A stretch of DNA of 64,000 bases from Rhynochetos jubatus (lineage: Eukaryota; Chordata; Aves; Eurypygiformes; Rhynochetidae). A program made the translations under genes and the position numbers. The stretch covers positions 142,724,175 to 142,788,174 of the forward strand of contig CM050648.1 of NCBI GenBank assembly GCA_027574665.1, read 5' to 3'. The stretch's first letter is position 1. Each line of letters starts with the position of its first letter. Under the pieces are notes generated by a model. The model searched no databases. It was not told where the DNA came from and was given only the letters and a program-made list of their open reading frames with translations. Positions 10,953 through 22,700 of the stretch are shown here, in pieces.

Positions 10953-10996
10953 GGAACGCGCGGCTCCGTCACGTACACTCACTGAAATCGTTTTTC

Positions 10997-11002
10997 TTTA
11001 TT
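10997..11002 (-). terminator. DAAM1: DAAM1 poly(A) signal AATAAA
   Basis: The minus strand reads GCAATAAAGAAAAACG, followed 15-30 nt downstream by the GU-rich GTGAGTGTACGTG (about 10969-10982). This is a standard signal and downstream element, with cleavage expected near 10980. It is the most distal convincing signal after the DAAM1 stop codon. Confidence 0.75.
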
Positions 11003-13415
11003 GCATATTGCCGTCTTAGAAAATGTACAGTCTCATAACATTACACAGCATCTCCCGCTAGCTAAGACTACTAACATCCTTGCACCTAACAGACTACCTT
11101 GGTCACTACAAAGCTAGTAAGGTCCAAGACATATAATTCAGTTTACAAATTATTATGGATTTTTTTTTTCTTTTTGGCATTATAAAAAAAAAAAATCATC
11201 TTTAAAATACACACCCAAGAGAAAAGAGTGGCTACTTACACCAGCACCAATCTAAACGTAGTTTTCGACAATGGCACATGGAATTACCTGCACACAGCCT
11301 TTGTATTTTACAGATACAATTTTTTTTCTTTTTTCCTTTTTTTTTTTTTTTTGAAAGAAAACAAAGAAATGGCAAACTCAGCCTGGTAATGAGGCTGTTG
11401 TAAAACAATTAAAAAAAAAAGAAAGAAAACAAACCAGGTTTGGAAGGGCAAGAGGAAATCTGTCAGGAAAGGTCCTGATGTGGCACTGGGATTGCGGAGG
11501 CAGGAGCTGGGGGTGGGTGCTGGTGGCCGAGCCCTGCACCCAGGGACCCCGTGAGGCAATTGCCCTTTCCGACTCCCACCGCCTTTCCAATTAAACACGT
11601 GACCAACCATTCCTTAAACCATCAGAGGCCAGCCTTTTTCTTTAAAAATCCTTTTTTTTCTTTTTTTCTTTTTTTTAATATTTTTAATTCCCCCCAAAGT
11701 CCATTCCCTCAATTGTATCAGCCCCATTTTTCAGCCATAAATAAAAAATATAAATAGAGGCACTTTAGTTAAGGAATAGTATTATCATTACCTTTTGTCT
11801 TTATTTCCCCCTCCTTCTTAAAGCAAAGTGCTTAACTCCACCTCTGAACATAGTCTGCAGGTTTGCCAGGTGCTGGACTTTTTGTTGCGCTTACCTGCTT
11901 TATTTATTACTGCTTTAAATGCTACTCAGAAAGGTTGTTTGGTTTTTTTTTTTTTAATTTTCAATTTTTTTTTTTAATCTAACAGTGCGTCAAAAGTTGC
12001 AATGAAGAAAAGAACAAAACGGTAAAACCACAGCTCTTGACAACTCTGGTTAGAGAGAGATTTCACAGCTTTCACTCAGCACGCAGACCCCGCGGCCTTC
12101 AGGTGCTTAGAACCTTATTTTTTTATACAAATCAGTTTAAACAGCACTTTTGCTATACAGTACATATAGTTAACTGACATCCCATACCCCATCAGTAATA
12201 CCGATTATCTGAAAAAAACCCAACCAACCAACCTTATTTCAAATAGTGTTCATATCTAGTGCAACAGGGACAAACTCATCTCTCCACAGGAAAAAGAACA
12301 AACAAACAAACAAAAAGAAAAAAGGATCACAAATGTATTGGTGGTATAAAAAGGTTTTGTTTTTCTTAAAAAAACACCCCACAAATAAATAAAAGTAAAA
12401 AGTAACAGTCCTCTATATACTCAGCATAATTTAAGAATAGAAATGTTAATATGTTAATGGTGGTTAGTTTTTATTCTCCAATTCTTAATTTTCTAAACCT
12501 TTAAATTATTACTCCCTGAGAGCTTTGAAAAAAATTTTTTTTTTCTTTTTTGCCTTTTTTTGGACTGACATTTGACAGGTAGTTCTGCTTACAAGTTTGC
12601 AATGACAACAAACAGCAAGCCAGTCGAAAAAAGGACCTGGCTAAGAGACGAGCGTTTCTTGGCATCGCTGCTTCTGTGTGACCGATAAAGAGAAGAGGAA
12701 AAAAAGAGGTGGGTGAAAGCCGGCGGGTTTTGCACCAGCCCCTTTGTACATCAGAGGCCTTCGGTCCTGACCCACCTTTACAGAGGATAAAGTTTGTCCC
12801 ATTGAACAGAAAGCAAAAATAAAAATTACAGCACAAAAGTTTATGCTCTTCGTCTCCTCCGAGAACTGTCCTTTCCCACCATCTTGGGCCAGAAAACGTT
12901 ATAAAAGTATAAATATATTTGTGTGGCGTTACAGCGAGAAGCACTTTGGGGTAAACCTTTTCCTTTTGCAAGGTGGCGGTAAAAGGAAAAAGAGCGTTTC
13001 CCGAGGACGAGAGGAAGAGCATCGCCGGGAGCGCCCACAGCGCCGAGCTGGGAACCAGCGCGAAAGCACAGATCTGCGAGGTTTTTTGGAATAATCACAA
13101 CAAGGAGAAAAAAACCCAAACAACGGATTAAAGTCCAGTCAACTTTGTTTTTTTCCTTTTCTTCTTTAAACCGCGCGGCTTGTGCGCAAGGCATCCCCCG
13201 CAAACGGCCCGGGGAGGTCCCAGCAGGAGAGTGGCTTCCCGTTGCCTTTGCGGACCGTGGGGACCGCCGGCGTGTCGGGGTTGGGTCCTCTCTCGCTCCG
13301 CGGACGCGGCGTTGTGCTTGTGCATGGGGAGAACTACTTTTCGGAGTGGAGGAGGTGGCGCTGGCACCCATCAAGGTGGGCTACCCAGGCAGCTCCATCC
13401 ATGCCCCTGACCGAC

Positions 13416-13436
13416 TATATACACAGTATATATACA
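13416..13436 (-). promoter_or_regulatory. DAAM1: Paired Pumilio-type motifs in the DAAM1 3' UTR
   Basis: TGTATATA occurs twice on the minus strand (13416-13423 and 13429-13436), matching the Pumilio element TGTANATA, about 150 nt after the stop codon. It overlaps a TA/CA microsatellite, so it may be fortuitous. Confidence 0.35.
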
Positions 13437-13581
13437 CACACACTCACCTGCGGGGAGAAAGAGCGTGCCACTGTTTCGCTTTGAATTCAAGGCAGTATAA
13501 AGGGAATAAACCCCCTCCCCAGCCACATCAAAAAGACTAACCCGTGTTCTTTTCTTGGGGTTTGTTGCTGTTGTTTGTTTT

Positions 13582-13791
13582 TCAGAAGTTGAGCTTGGTG
13601 ACGGGCCTCTCGCGGCCGCTGTCGGCCAACTGGTTGGCTATGCGCTTGCGGTTGCGTTTCAGCTTGGAGAGGTCCTTGTCGAAGACTTCGCCCGAGCGCA
13701 GGGCTGAGACGAGGTCGTCGAATTCACCGCCTTCCTCCCCGCTCTCCTTTGCCTTCCTCGCCTTGCGCTCCCGCTCCCGCTGCTCCTTCAG
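13582..13791 (-). CDS. DAAM1: DAAM1 coding exon w24 (last): FH2 end, DAD and stop
   Basis: The exon has 69 codons plus TGA and enters in phase 0 after the acceptor CACGTAG|CTGAAG. It carries the charged [15 protein letters not shown] helix, the DAD core [14 protein letters not shown] that binds the N-terminal DID for autoinhibition, the basic KLKRNRKR patch and the terminal ERPVTKLNF. It is GC-rich. Confidence 0.97.
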   Translation of the reverse strand: MKEQRERERKARKAKESGEEGGEFDDLVSALRSGEVFDKDLSKLKRNRKRIANQLADSGRERPVTKLNF

Positions 13792-16700
13792 CTACGTGCC
13801 ATGGTGCAGGGGGGGGGAGAAAGGAAAGGAGACATCTCACCCTCATGCAGGTGGTTGTGGGGATGCCCAACGCATGGGTGGTGACCCCCAAACCCATGAA
13901 ACAAGAGTGGTTTCCCTCCCACCCTGGTGCTTATCACGTGAGAGCTGGTCAGGGTTACTGATACAACACACGGGCTGAGGTCCACAGCCCCATGGCTGGT
14001 GCTTGTGGGTCACAGCAGCCCACAGGCAGCAACAGCTCTGCTGCACTTTTTTATCTCCAACCCAAGTTCATTAGTTAATTAAGCAATCAACAGTGAAAAG
14101 CCAGCGCGTCTGAGAGCACAGAAGCTCCTTGTCCAGTCTTCAGTGCTCCCCGTGCCACCATGGCCCCCGTGGGGACAGCACGGCACAGTTTCCATCCCCA
14201 GGTGCCCCAGGGGTGCTGCCAGACTTGCCAATGCCTGCTCACCTGTGCCTCCATGCGTGCCCGGCGTTCCTCCTCCTCCTTCCTCCTCCTCATGTTCTCG
14301 TTCTCCTGCTTGGCCTCAGTCACGGCTTGAAGGAACTGGTCAAAGATGCCAAAGAACTCATCGGGCTGCATTTTATCTGTGTCTTCTCCAAAGTGCTTCA
14401 CAGCCTTGGAAAACTGGGAAAGAGAAGACAGAGCTACATCAGTCTTGGAGACACCCACTGCACTGGTGAAACCCTCATGGGAAGCCTTGGACCTGATGGA
14501 GTGGAGAGAAACGCTTCCAGCAGCCACAGCAGGGCTTTGCTTCATCCAGCCTTGACTTAAACATGAAGTAAATCATCTGATGTTTTACCTGCTGCTCTGT
14601 AAGAGCTGACCTGGATCGCTCCCGGGCCCCCTCTCCTAAAACATCCCCCACACAGCCCTTCTTGCCTCTGGCTCTGCTGAGCCTCCCCCGGCCCCAGCTC
14701 AACTTTATTAACTAAGCAGCAGTAAAAACAAGGAAGCAAAATATTGTGGGACTGAAGAGCAAAGACATAAAACGAATAGTAAACACGGCAGGGGAAGGGA
14801 AACTCGCACTTTTAAGTTTTTCTTTGAAGTATTTTTGGGGTATTATTTATCATTGCCACATGCTCTGCTATTGAAACCAAATGTGTTGGTGAAACTTCTA
14901 AAAGACATGTCTGCCCAAGCTCAGGCACAGCCCTGGGTAGGGAAATAGGGAGTTTTCTGGCCTTTTGTGCTGTTTGCACACCATTAATGTAAAGGAATCG
15001 GGTGAGGCCACAGCAAAGGTCAGGACAGGGCATCCACAATCTGCCGACGTGTCCCGGTCCCCAAGGACCCTGCGAGTCGCCCTTGCGACTGACATCTCCC
15101 TTCCAGTTTGGAGAAGACCCTCTGAGCCCAGAAAGTTTGTTAAAATGGTGATGACGTGTTCTGGAGATAAGCACGCTTAATAGAAAACTAAAACCAAAAT
15201 CAAAGTACAAACAAACAGATTTATTAGTTGCTTTGACTGTGCTGGGCAGACCTAGAGGAACATTTTTAAAGCCTGCCTGTATGATTTAGCTTTATTTGCA
15301 GGGGTGCCTCATGCTCTTCAAAAGACATTTAGGGCATTTTTATTTCTTTGTTTACTTAAGAGACTTAGCACCTTAAGATGCAGGGAGGAATCTTGAGAGG
15401 TGCCACTATATAAGTCATAATAATTGAGGTTCTTCTTGTTGATGTTCGTCAAGATACTGGATTCTCGGTCATGTTACGGGAGATTCTGGCGGGTGGAAAG
15501 GCTGGAAATGTTATCCTCGCAGGATATAAAGTTTATAGAATAATGATGTTTCTGCTTTCCTTGGAGAAAGCAGTAACCCAGTTTGAATCTGGACATGTGT
15601 TTAAAAAGCGAGGAGCTGGTACACTCTGCACAGGCCATCCTATCCAATAACCATGGGAACAGCCGCGCATTGTTTCAGAGTGGACTTGGATGGTCTCTGG
15701 GGACCACGACCAGACCTCCTCCTCCAGATCCAGCCAAGTCAGCAGAAGACAATACAGTTTGCAGAGCATTTATCACCATCTCCACAGTCCTAACTCACTG
15801 CAGGCAAGATCTGTCAGATTGCTGTCAACAGCCTGAAAGGGTGGCTGGGGTTAGCCATGGCCTTGGGACGGCAATGGTCAGTCATAATGCTCAAGCACGG
15901 GTGGATGGTCTGAAGGATAGTGCCAACTGGACATTGGTACAGCCAGGGAGAAGGAGGTGGTGACATTTGGTAACTTCTGTGTCTGGAGAAGTAGCTCATG
16001 TAGAGGGACAAGGATGGGACTCCAAAACTGCCTGTGCTGGACTATCTCCCTGCCACTTCAATCAAGACGAAGGTCAGGCCAGGGAGCAGATACTGGAGGA
16101 CTGTCCTTGGAGGAAATGGAAACCAGTTGTGTGCCCTTTTGCTGAAAGAGGCAATGGCCAATGGCCACCCCTTTGCTGTGATTTAAACCAGCCTGCTAGG
16201 GAGGAAAGGACTACATGGTTGTTGCATGTGGCTGCAAAGAATTCACCGAGGCTATACTCTGGAGAAGGTGAACCTTTTAAGTAGCTTCTCTAACCAGGTT
16301 TGAAGTTGACCTCAATTCATGCCCCTGAGCTCCTCTCCCTCTTCTCTGGAGAGAACAGCTGGGCAGTTCTCAGACCAAAGTTACACATCGGCTGTTATTC
16401 TGCCCTATAGAACTGGGGTCACTCAAGCAGCCTGGGTTGCCTCTGATATCAACCTCTGGGTGATCTCATGTCCAGACTGAAGATTTGGTTCATTTTTTCC
16501 TTCTCTTCCATCAACACCAGACAGAACAGCCTGCTTTCTTGCCACCTTCAGCCTTCATTACCCAAGACACTCCAGCTGCCACACTCCTAACTCTAAAGCC
16601 ACTGAAACTGGGATATTTCCATTTTAAGACATGGAAAGCAAAGCAAACGCTCTAGGCTTGAGTGAAAGCCAAACCCAAACTCAGATCCTTACAAATGACC

Positions 16701-19700
16701 TATCCGCTCCTCCTCTGGTGGACACAACTCTCCCATCGCTAGCCCCCGTCTTGCACTTTCAAAAGATAGACAGGTATCTCCTGGCTTTTTACAGCACATC
16801 TTGCATCCCAGAAGCAGCCTGTTGGCCTGATCTGTGATCCCCTAGCACACTGGGTTGTGAAGGAGGAAAAAGGCCTGAGGGACAGACGAGGACATACCCA
16901 CCCTTCCACTCCAAATAAACCTTGAAGAGCAGCCCAGCACCTTTCTCAAATCAGGGTCTGAGCAAGACATTTGCACGATCTCGTGGCTGAGGCACCTGAG
17001 ATGTTAACACACATGCACACGTGTGCTCTGGGAAGGCCAGGACCATCCCTACCCTGTTGGCTGGAGGCTGAAACTCTACCCAGACCTCAAGGATGTTTGC
17101 GCCCTTACCAGCTCTTTCGCTTCCATCAGAAGATCTTCAACGTCCGAGAAGCTGAAGCTGGCTAACGTGATGAACTGGCTGACGACAGACACAAACTTGT
17201 CGCCTGTTTGCTGAACCTGAGACTTCTGGAAGTCCAGCTCCTTTGGGGGAAAAAAAAATGTAAATCTGGTCAGTCCCTGGCTGACGGGGGACACAAATAC
17301 CACCGGCCTCTGTTAGTGCTGCTGCGCGTGTGCCTGCGTCAGTGCCACAGCACCACCGCCACTGCTCCCTCCTGCTGTGCGTGAGACCCTGTTTTACAGT
17401 ATGATGCCTGCAGTAGGCTCTTAAGGCCAAATCCCATAGAAGAGATTGTGGAAGCAGCATAATTTAGCAAGACAATGAGTCCTTTGGGATGCCTCCATCA
17501 TTTCATCACCACTCCAGAAGCGCTCCTCAGCCCAAGCCCCAGCCCTCTGCGGTTTTACAGCCAAAGGGAGACCCCTCGGCACATCACAGGTCCTCCGTGG
17601 ACATCATCACTGGACTTACTCAGCCTCCCTTGACCTATTAGGTATAAACCATGCACGTGCCTAACCACACACGGTAACTTTGAGCCAAAACAGCCCAAAG
17701 AGGACAGGCGCACATGCAGGGCAGGATGGAAAGACAAACAGATCTCCAGGATGTGGGATATAAGCAGCTTTGCTGGGAGCTCCCTCTCCTGCCTCCCTAA
17801 GGAGGGATGCTGCAGTGCTCGGAGCCAGGCTGGACTATACTTGATTTAAACAATACTTACAGTCTCCACCGCTTTCAGGCCGCTCCTCAGAGTGTTTATT
17901 TCTTTCTCCAGCTCAGTCATGCTGTTGGAAATGGCAGGATGTTAATTTCAGCCTTCCCCAGCAAATTCTACAGCTCTCTGACCGACTCGATCGTGTTTTT
18001 CCACGGAAAAGACCCCCGTGCTGCGCACACTGCCTCCTGTTTGCAGAGCAGCGTGTCTCGAGCAGCAAAGTGGGCTGACAGCCTCTAAGCTAGGACAGCT
18101 GCCTCTCTCAAAGCGGCTGCTGTTGCTTGTTTTAAAGCAAAGGACTTTTCTGTATTTATAAGCAAGGGGACTGTGCAGGCTTAGCAAGCTCAGCAGTCTC
18201 CAGACCTCTCCAAGGAAAAGGAGAGCTCAGGAGAGGGCTTTGCTGGGCATAGATTTCTCTTCCCCTCCTGAGGGCCAGCAGAAGACAGGCTTGTTGTTCC
18301 AGTGAACAGAGGACAGTTTTCTGGAGTACCATGATTGGGTGAATGCCATGCAAAGCATCCTTCCTAGCAGCAAGACTTTCATAAAAAGAGATAACCCAAA
18401 TATAGAGAAATAAAAATAAATCATGTCTGGCACTGACTTTGTTTACACAAGGCTCAAGCCCCCGATGAGCTTTGAGTTCAAGCACTTACAGGTTTCTACC
18501 ACTACATCTGCAAGGAAGCTTTCTCACAAAGACTCGATGACCACAGGCTTGACGTCTTTCCAGGGGTGTCTGTCCTAAAGCTGGGGTCCCTGGAAACACT
18601 GATGTCAGGTCATGGGGCAAGCATTCCTGGCAGGTTTATTCTGGGAAAATGTAGTTTTGGGAGCCCTGTGCTCCAGCAGTTCATTACTAGCGGTGGGATT
18701 GACAGAGGCGGCAATTTTGCTTCACAGCTGCAGGGCTGGGGGGAATTTAGGGTTTTCCAGAGCTTTCAAACCTTTTAGTTTCACTCTAGATTGGACTAGA
18801 CTCAAATATTACATATGGTGTTCAGTTTAGAGCAAAATGATAAAGTTTAGGGGGGGAAAAAAGCCTCCTTGCAGAGTTTTCTTTCCCATATGTGTATCTG
18901 TACAACAGCTGCAGATACACAAGCATGAGAAAGCCTCCACGGGCGAGGAGCTTGTCCTGCTCCGTGTTCTCACCGGTGCCTACGAGCGCAGCCGCCATAC
19001 ACTCCTCCCCGCACGCCAAGATCTGCCTGTCCCTGTGGCTGACAATTATTTTACATTTTAAATGCGAGGATGCTTTGCACGTTGGAGATGGGCGGGGAAG
19101 CCATTATTGCTACAAGAGCACTTTGAGACTTGAAAGAGTCTCGAGCCACCGTAAACTCTGTGCGTGTTTGCTATTCCCTCTCTAAAAAGGTGCAGTTTCA
19201 GGCCCCTTTCATGTGCACGGCTAACACGTTCGTGTGCCGACTGCAGAAACGTGTGATCTCTGCTGCTCAGGTCCCTGCAGCAGCAAAGCCCGTAAGCTGT
19301 CTCTGAACTTTGAAACTGAAACAGAGCCTCATTGATTTCAGAAGGACTTTAGCACATACTTGAGGGCTTTGCAGAGCAACAGCAGATTCCTCCTGCGCTT
19401 ACAAGTTCAGTGTGTGTTTAAGGGATTTGCTGAACGGGGGCCTCCACCGGCAAAGAGACGGCAGCAGCCTGCTCCCAACAGGTCACTGGGATGCGGGCAG
19501 GGTTTAAAAGCTTGTTGCGAACACCAGAAGCTCCACGTTGGTGGTGAAACGAGGGCCAGGCAGGACCCGGAGGTAGCTGAGCCCTTCGCATCGCTGCCCG
19601 GTCCTGCCCGTCCTGCAGGCAAAGCCTCCCCACCACACGCAGACAAACAGCTGCCCTTTATCTGCAACCACACCGCAACCGCTTCCTCCCGGATTACTTA

Positions 19701-22700
19701 ACGTACCATTAGAAATTAATTAAATGCTTCTGTGGTGAGATAACAACAGGAAACGGCTGCTCCAAGCAGTTCTCCTCCCGAGGCTCGAAGCCCTTTGCTG
19801 CCAGGGCTGAGATTTAAAGCCACCAGGTGATGTTTGCTACTGCCTCCGGGGCTGCTCTCAGGGCAGCCTGGCCACAGCACTGGGCACAGCTCGGCAGCCA
19901 GGGTCCAGTCAGGAGCATCAGGAGGGGAGGGGGACATGGAAACGCGGGATGAAGCAAGGTGAGAGGCACTCTGGCTCTCCCTAAGCGCCACCTAAACCCC
20001 TGCTTACTTGACTTTGGCTGCCTGCGGGATGTCTCGCAGCTCCTCGTGCAGGCGGAGGACTTTGGGATATTTCTTTTCAACAATAGTGATGAGATAATGC
20101 AGAAGGGTGATGTTCCTAGGAGAGAGGAGCAGCGAGGTCAGTGTGGCAGCACCATGGGGAGCTGAGAGCTCAGTCGGAAACTCAGATTAAATTCCAACCC
20201 TAATGAACTATTCTGGGATTTCTGCAAGGATGCTGCTCGTTGCCTGTCTGGGACCATGGGATGGGTCTATACCATGCACAGCCGCAGTGCAGCACAGCCT
20301 GGTCTCTCAAGCAAGGGTTCTCCACAGGAGGGACCCAGGGGAGGTGACTTGAGCATCACTGCTCCTGTCCTATACTGATGGATGAGAACAGGCAGGTTTG
20401 AGATCTGACCCAGCTCCTCTTGCTCTGTGCATGGAGCTCAGCGGGGCAGAGCGAACCAAGCAATGGCTGTGGCCCTCTGGGAGGGGCTGCAGAGGGTGTT
20501 CCCATGGAGAGGAACCCTTGAGACCCTTCCTCTGGCCACTGTGCCACAGCACGATGGCTCCTGGCTTCTTAGAGGGGTAAAAAAGCATTTGGACGATGAT
20601 CCTCCCAATCAGCCTTGGCTGACATTCAGCCAACCCAGGAAGGAAAGTCTTCATGCTGATCTGCAGCTCAGCTTCCCTTGAAATCTGTCCTGCTCCAAAA
20701 CGGATGCTTGCATCATTGGATATGCCAGATGAGGCAGCAGGAGGGAGGGCACCGCTCCCACCTACCCACATCCCAGAGGCAATGATAACAATCCCTCCAT
20801 TCCCCCAGCATCCTGGGGGCCACGGATGCTACCGAGGATGAGAGCAGGGGCTGCTCACTTGTCAATGCTGGACTTGGTGTCTGCGATCTTGTTGAGGCTG
20901 GAGATCTTAAACCCGAAGGCGTTGCCCCTCTGGCCTTTGTTCATGTAGTTCCCGAAGGCCAGGACCACCTCCAGCAGCTGCTGCAGGCTGCTGCTCTGCA
21001 GCACTGCCTTGGAGCCGGCGCGGATGGCTGAAAGTAGAGTGGTGTGGGACATTACCCCCTGCCCCGACAGCACACTGGGCCCTTGCAGCAACCCCTTCAG
21101 TGCCCCCAGGGCCAAGGAGTGGCCACCAGCTCCCTCCCTTCCCCTGCATCACTGCTACGTCCTCAGAGGGGTGCTCTTCCTCTGCAAACACTCCCCGTGC
21201 CCGCATAGAGCCCCTTGGCGACGTTAGCAGAGCCAGTCACTTGCCTTCCACCTTGGGTTTGACTTCTGCAACTCTTTCTGCAAACTTCTTCTTGAAGTAG
21301 AGGGACTGCAGCCTTTGCTGATAATGGTTTATCCTGGAAAAAAGAGGTGTAAGTTGAGCTTTTCTCGCTCCAGGCTCGCAGCTGTGCTTACAAAGCTTGC
21401 TTGAGATACGGTCATTAAAAAATAATGACTGCATTTCTCCCCAAAACGATGCTGGGATGGGAAAAACTGACAACTGCAGCTACAGCTGTCCTGGGATGGA
21501 TCCAGGTGGGCTCTCAAGCACATGCTCAAGCCTATCCTTAACCTTGCAGGTTCAACAAGCGCATTTTTATACTCTATTGCTATGAACGAATGGTTCATTT
21601 AGGACGGCTCCTTAGCAAAGATGCTGATGAGGTCTGGGCTCCCAATGGCTTTGTGACAAGCTGTGGGCTGGACACCGCACACCAACTACCAGCAGTAACA
21701 AAAGTGGACTTTCAGATCCTCAAAATGATGGTCTGGGCTGGGAAGCCACCAACACAGCCCAATCCAGCCCTTTCCTGGGCAAGTTAGGGACAGCTCTGCT
21801 CATGTCAGTTGTGTTTAAGCTAAACAAGATCTCACTTGTACGCAAATGGCAGTCTGATTTGAGTCATTTGGACGAAGGACCCAGGGGACACGTGCTTACA
21901 GACAAGGCTATGGGCTACACTGATGTTGTACTAATCAGAGGTGACAAAGACATCACACTTGCTTACAGACCACAGGGCAAATTAAAAAGCCGTGCTAGAA
22001 ATCAAGGAAAATATTTGCATCGGCATGTTGCGCTTTCCAAAAGATGAAGGCGCAAGTGCAATACTTGGGCAAGGGACTGTGAAGAGGAAAGGTGACCTGC
22101 GACAGGAAAGCTGATTCTGAGCATCTTCCAGCCCTGAGGGCTCAGGTCTGAACTTCACATCTCTGTTCTGCCTGTCCTTGACACTCAGCAACTACATGGT
22201 GCATCGCCCCGGTGCTCATCGGCGCATTTCTCAGGGAGGACAGGAGTGTTTCTATTTTTGATCTCCCATTATGACCTCAGATGATAAAACTCACTGACTC
22301 TGCAAACAAGGGACTTGCTTGAAGTTCAGCTAAGAAATTCAAAGAGCTCAGTACTCAGTTGGATTTAAATAAGGAGCTTCAAGATTTTAAACCAGCACCT
22401 CTGGAGGATGTGCATGCAAAAGATAAGGTTATTCATCCCTGAAGAATCCTCAGCCTTAAATGACTGCTACCAGAAGCAGGAAGAAATGACATTTCCTTTC
22501 TGTCTCATATATTCCCAGGAGTGATTCCTGTGGTAAGGAGTGGGACTCATGCACACAGCAGGGCAAAATTTACATACAGCAGTCTTGAATATTCGTTAGG
22601 ATAGTTCATGTGACAGGGAAAGGAGCATCGTGTCATCATTCCAACAGCACTTCCCACCTGGGCCACTATGCAGTCTTTCACAGAGCTGTGCCAGACTGAG

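Larger units (their letters stand above)
2715..10979. other. Intergenic region between the ITPRIPL1-like promoter and the DAAM1 3' end
   Basis: I find no supported gene here. The recognisable content is CR1 fragments and a solo LTR at 2968-4840 and a CR1 copy at 7690-8275, listed separately. The stretches 4840-7690 and 8275-10980 are ordinary unique-looking sequence with only short chance open frames. Two G/C homopolymer runs occur near 10766 and 10934. Confidence 0.6.
10980..13581 (-). other. DAAM1: DAAM1 3' UTR (about 2.6 kb)
   Basis: Sequence between the stop codon and the distal poly(A) signal. It begins GC- and CpG-rich (13000-13400) and becomes AT- and homopolymer-rich (11160-12550). 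Internal AATAAA hexamers on the minus strand (11800-11805, 11899-11904, 11903-11908, 12470-12475) may give shorter 3' ends. Two TGTATATA Pumilio-type motifs lie at 13416-13423 and 13429-13436. Confidence 0.65.

Noticed and set aside
13544..13978. Plus-strand open frame opposite the last DAAM1 exon
   Set aside because: It is the antisense shadow of a well-conserved coding exon.
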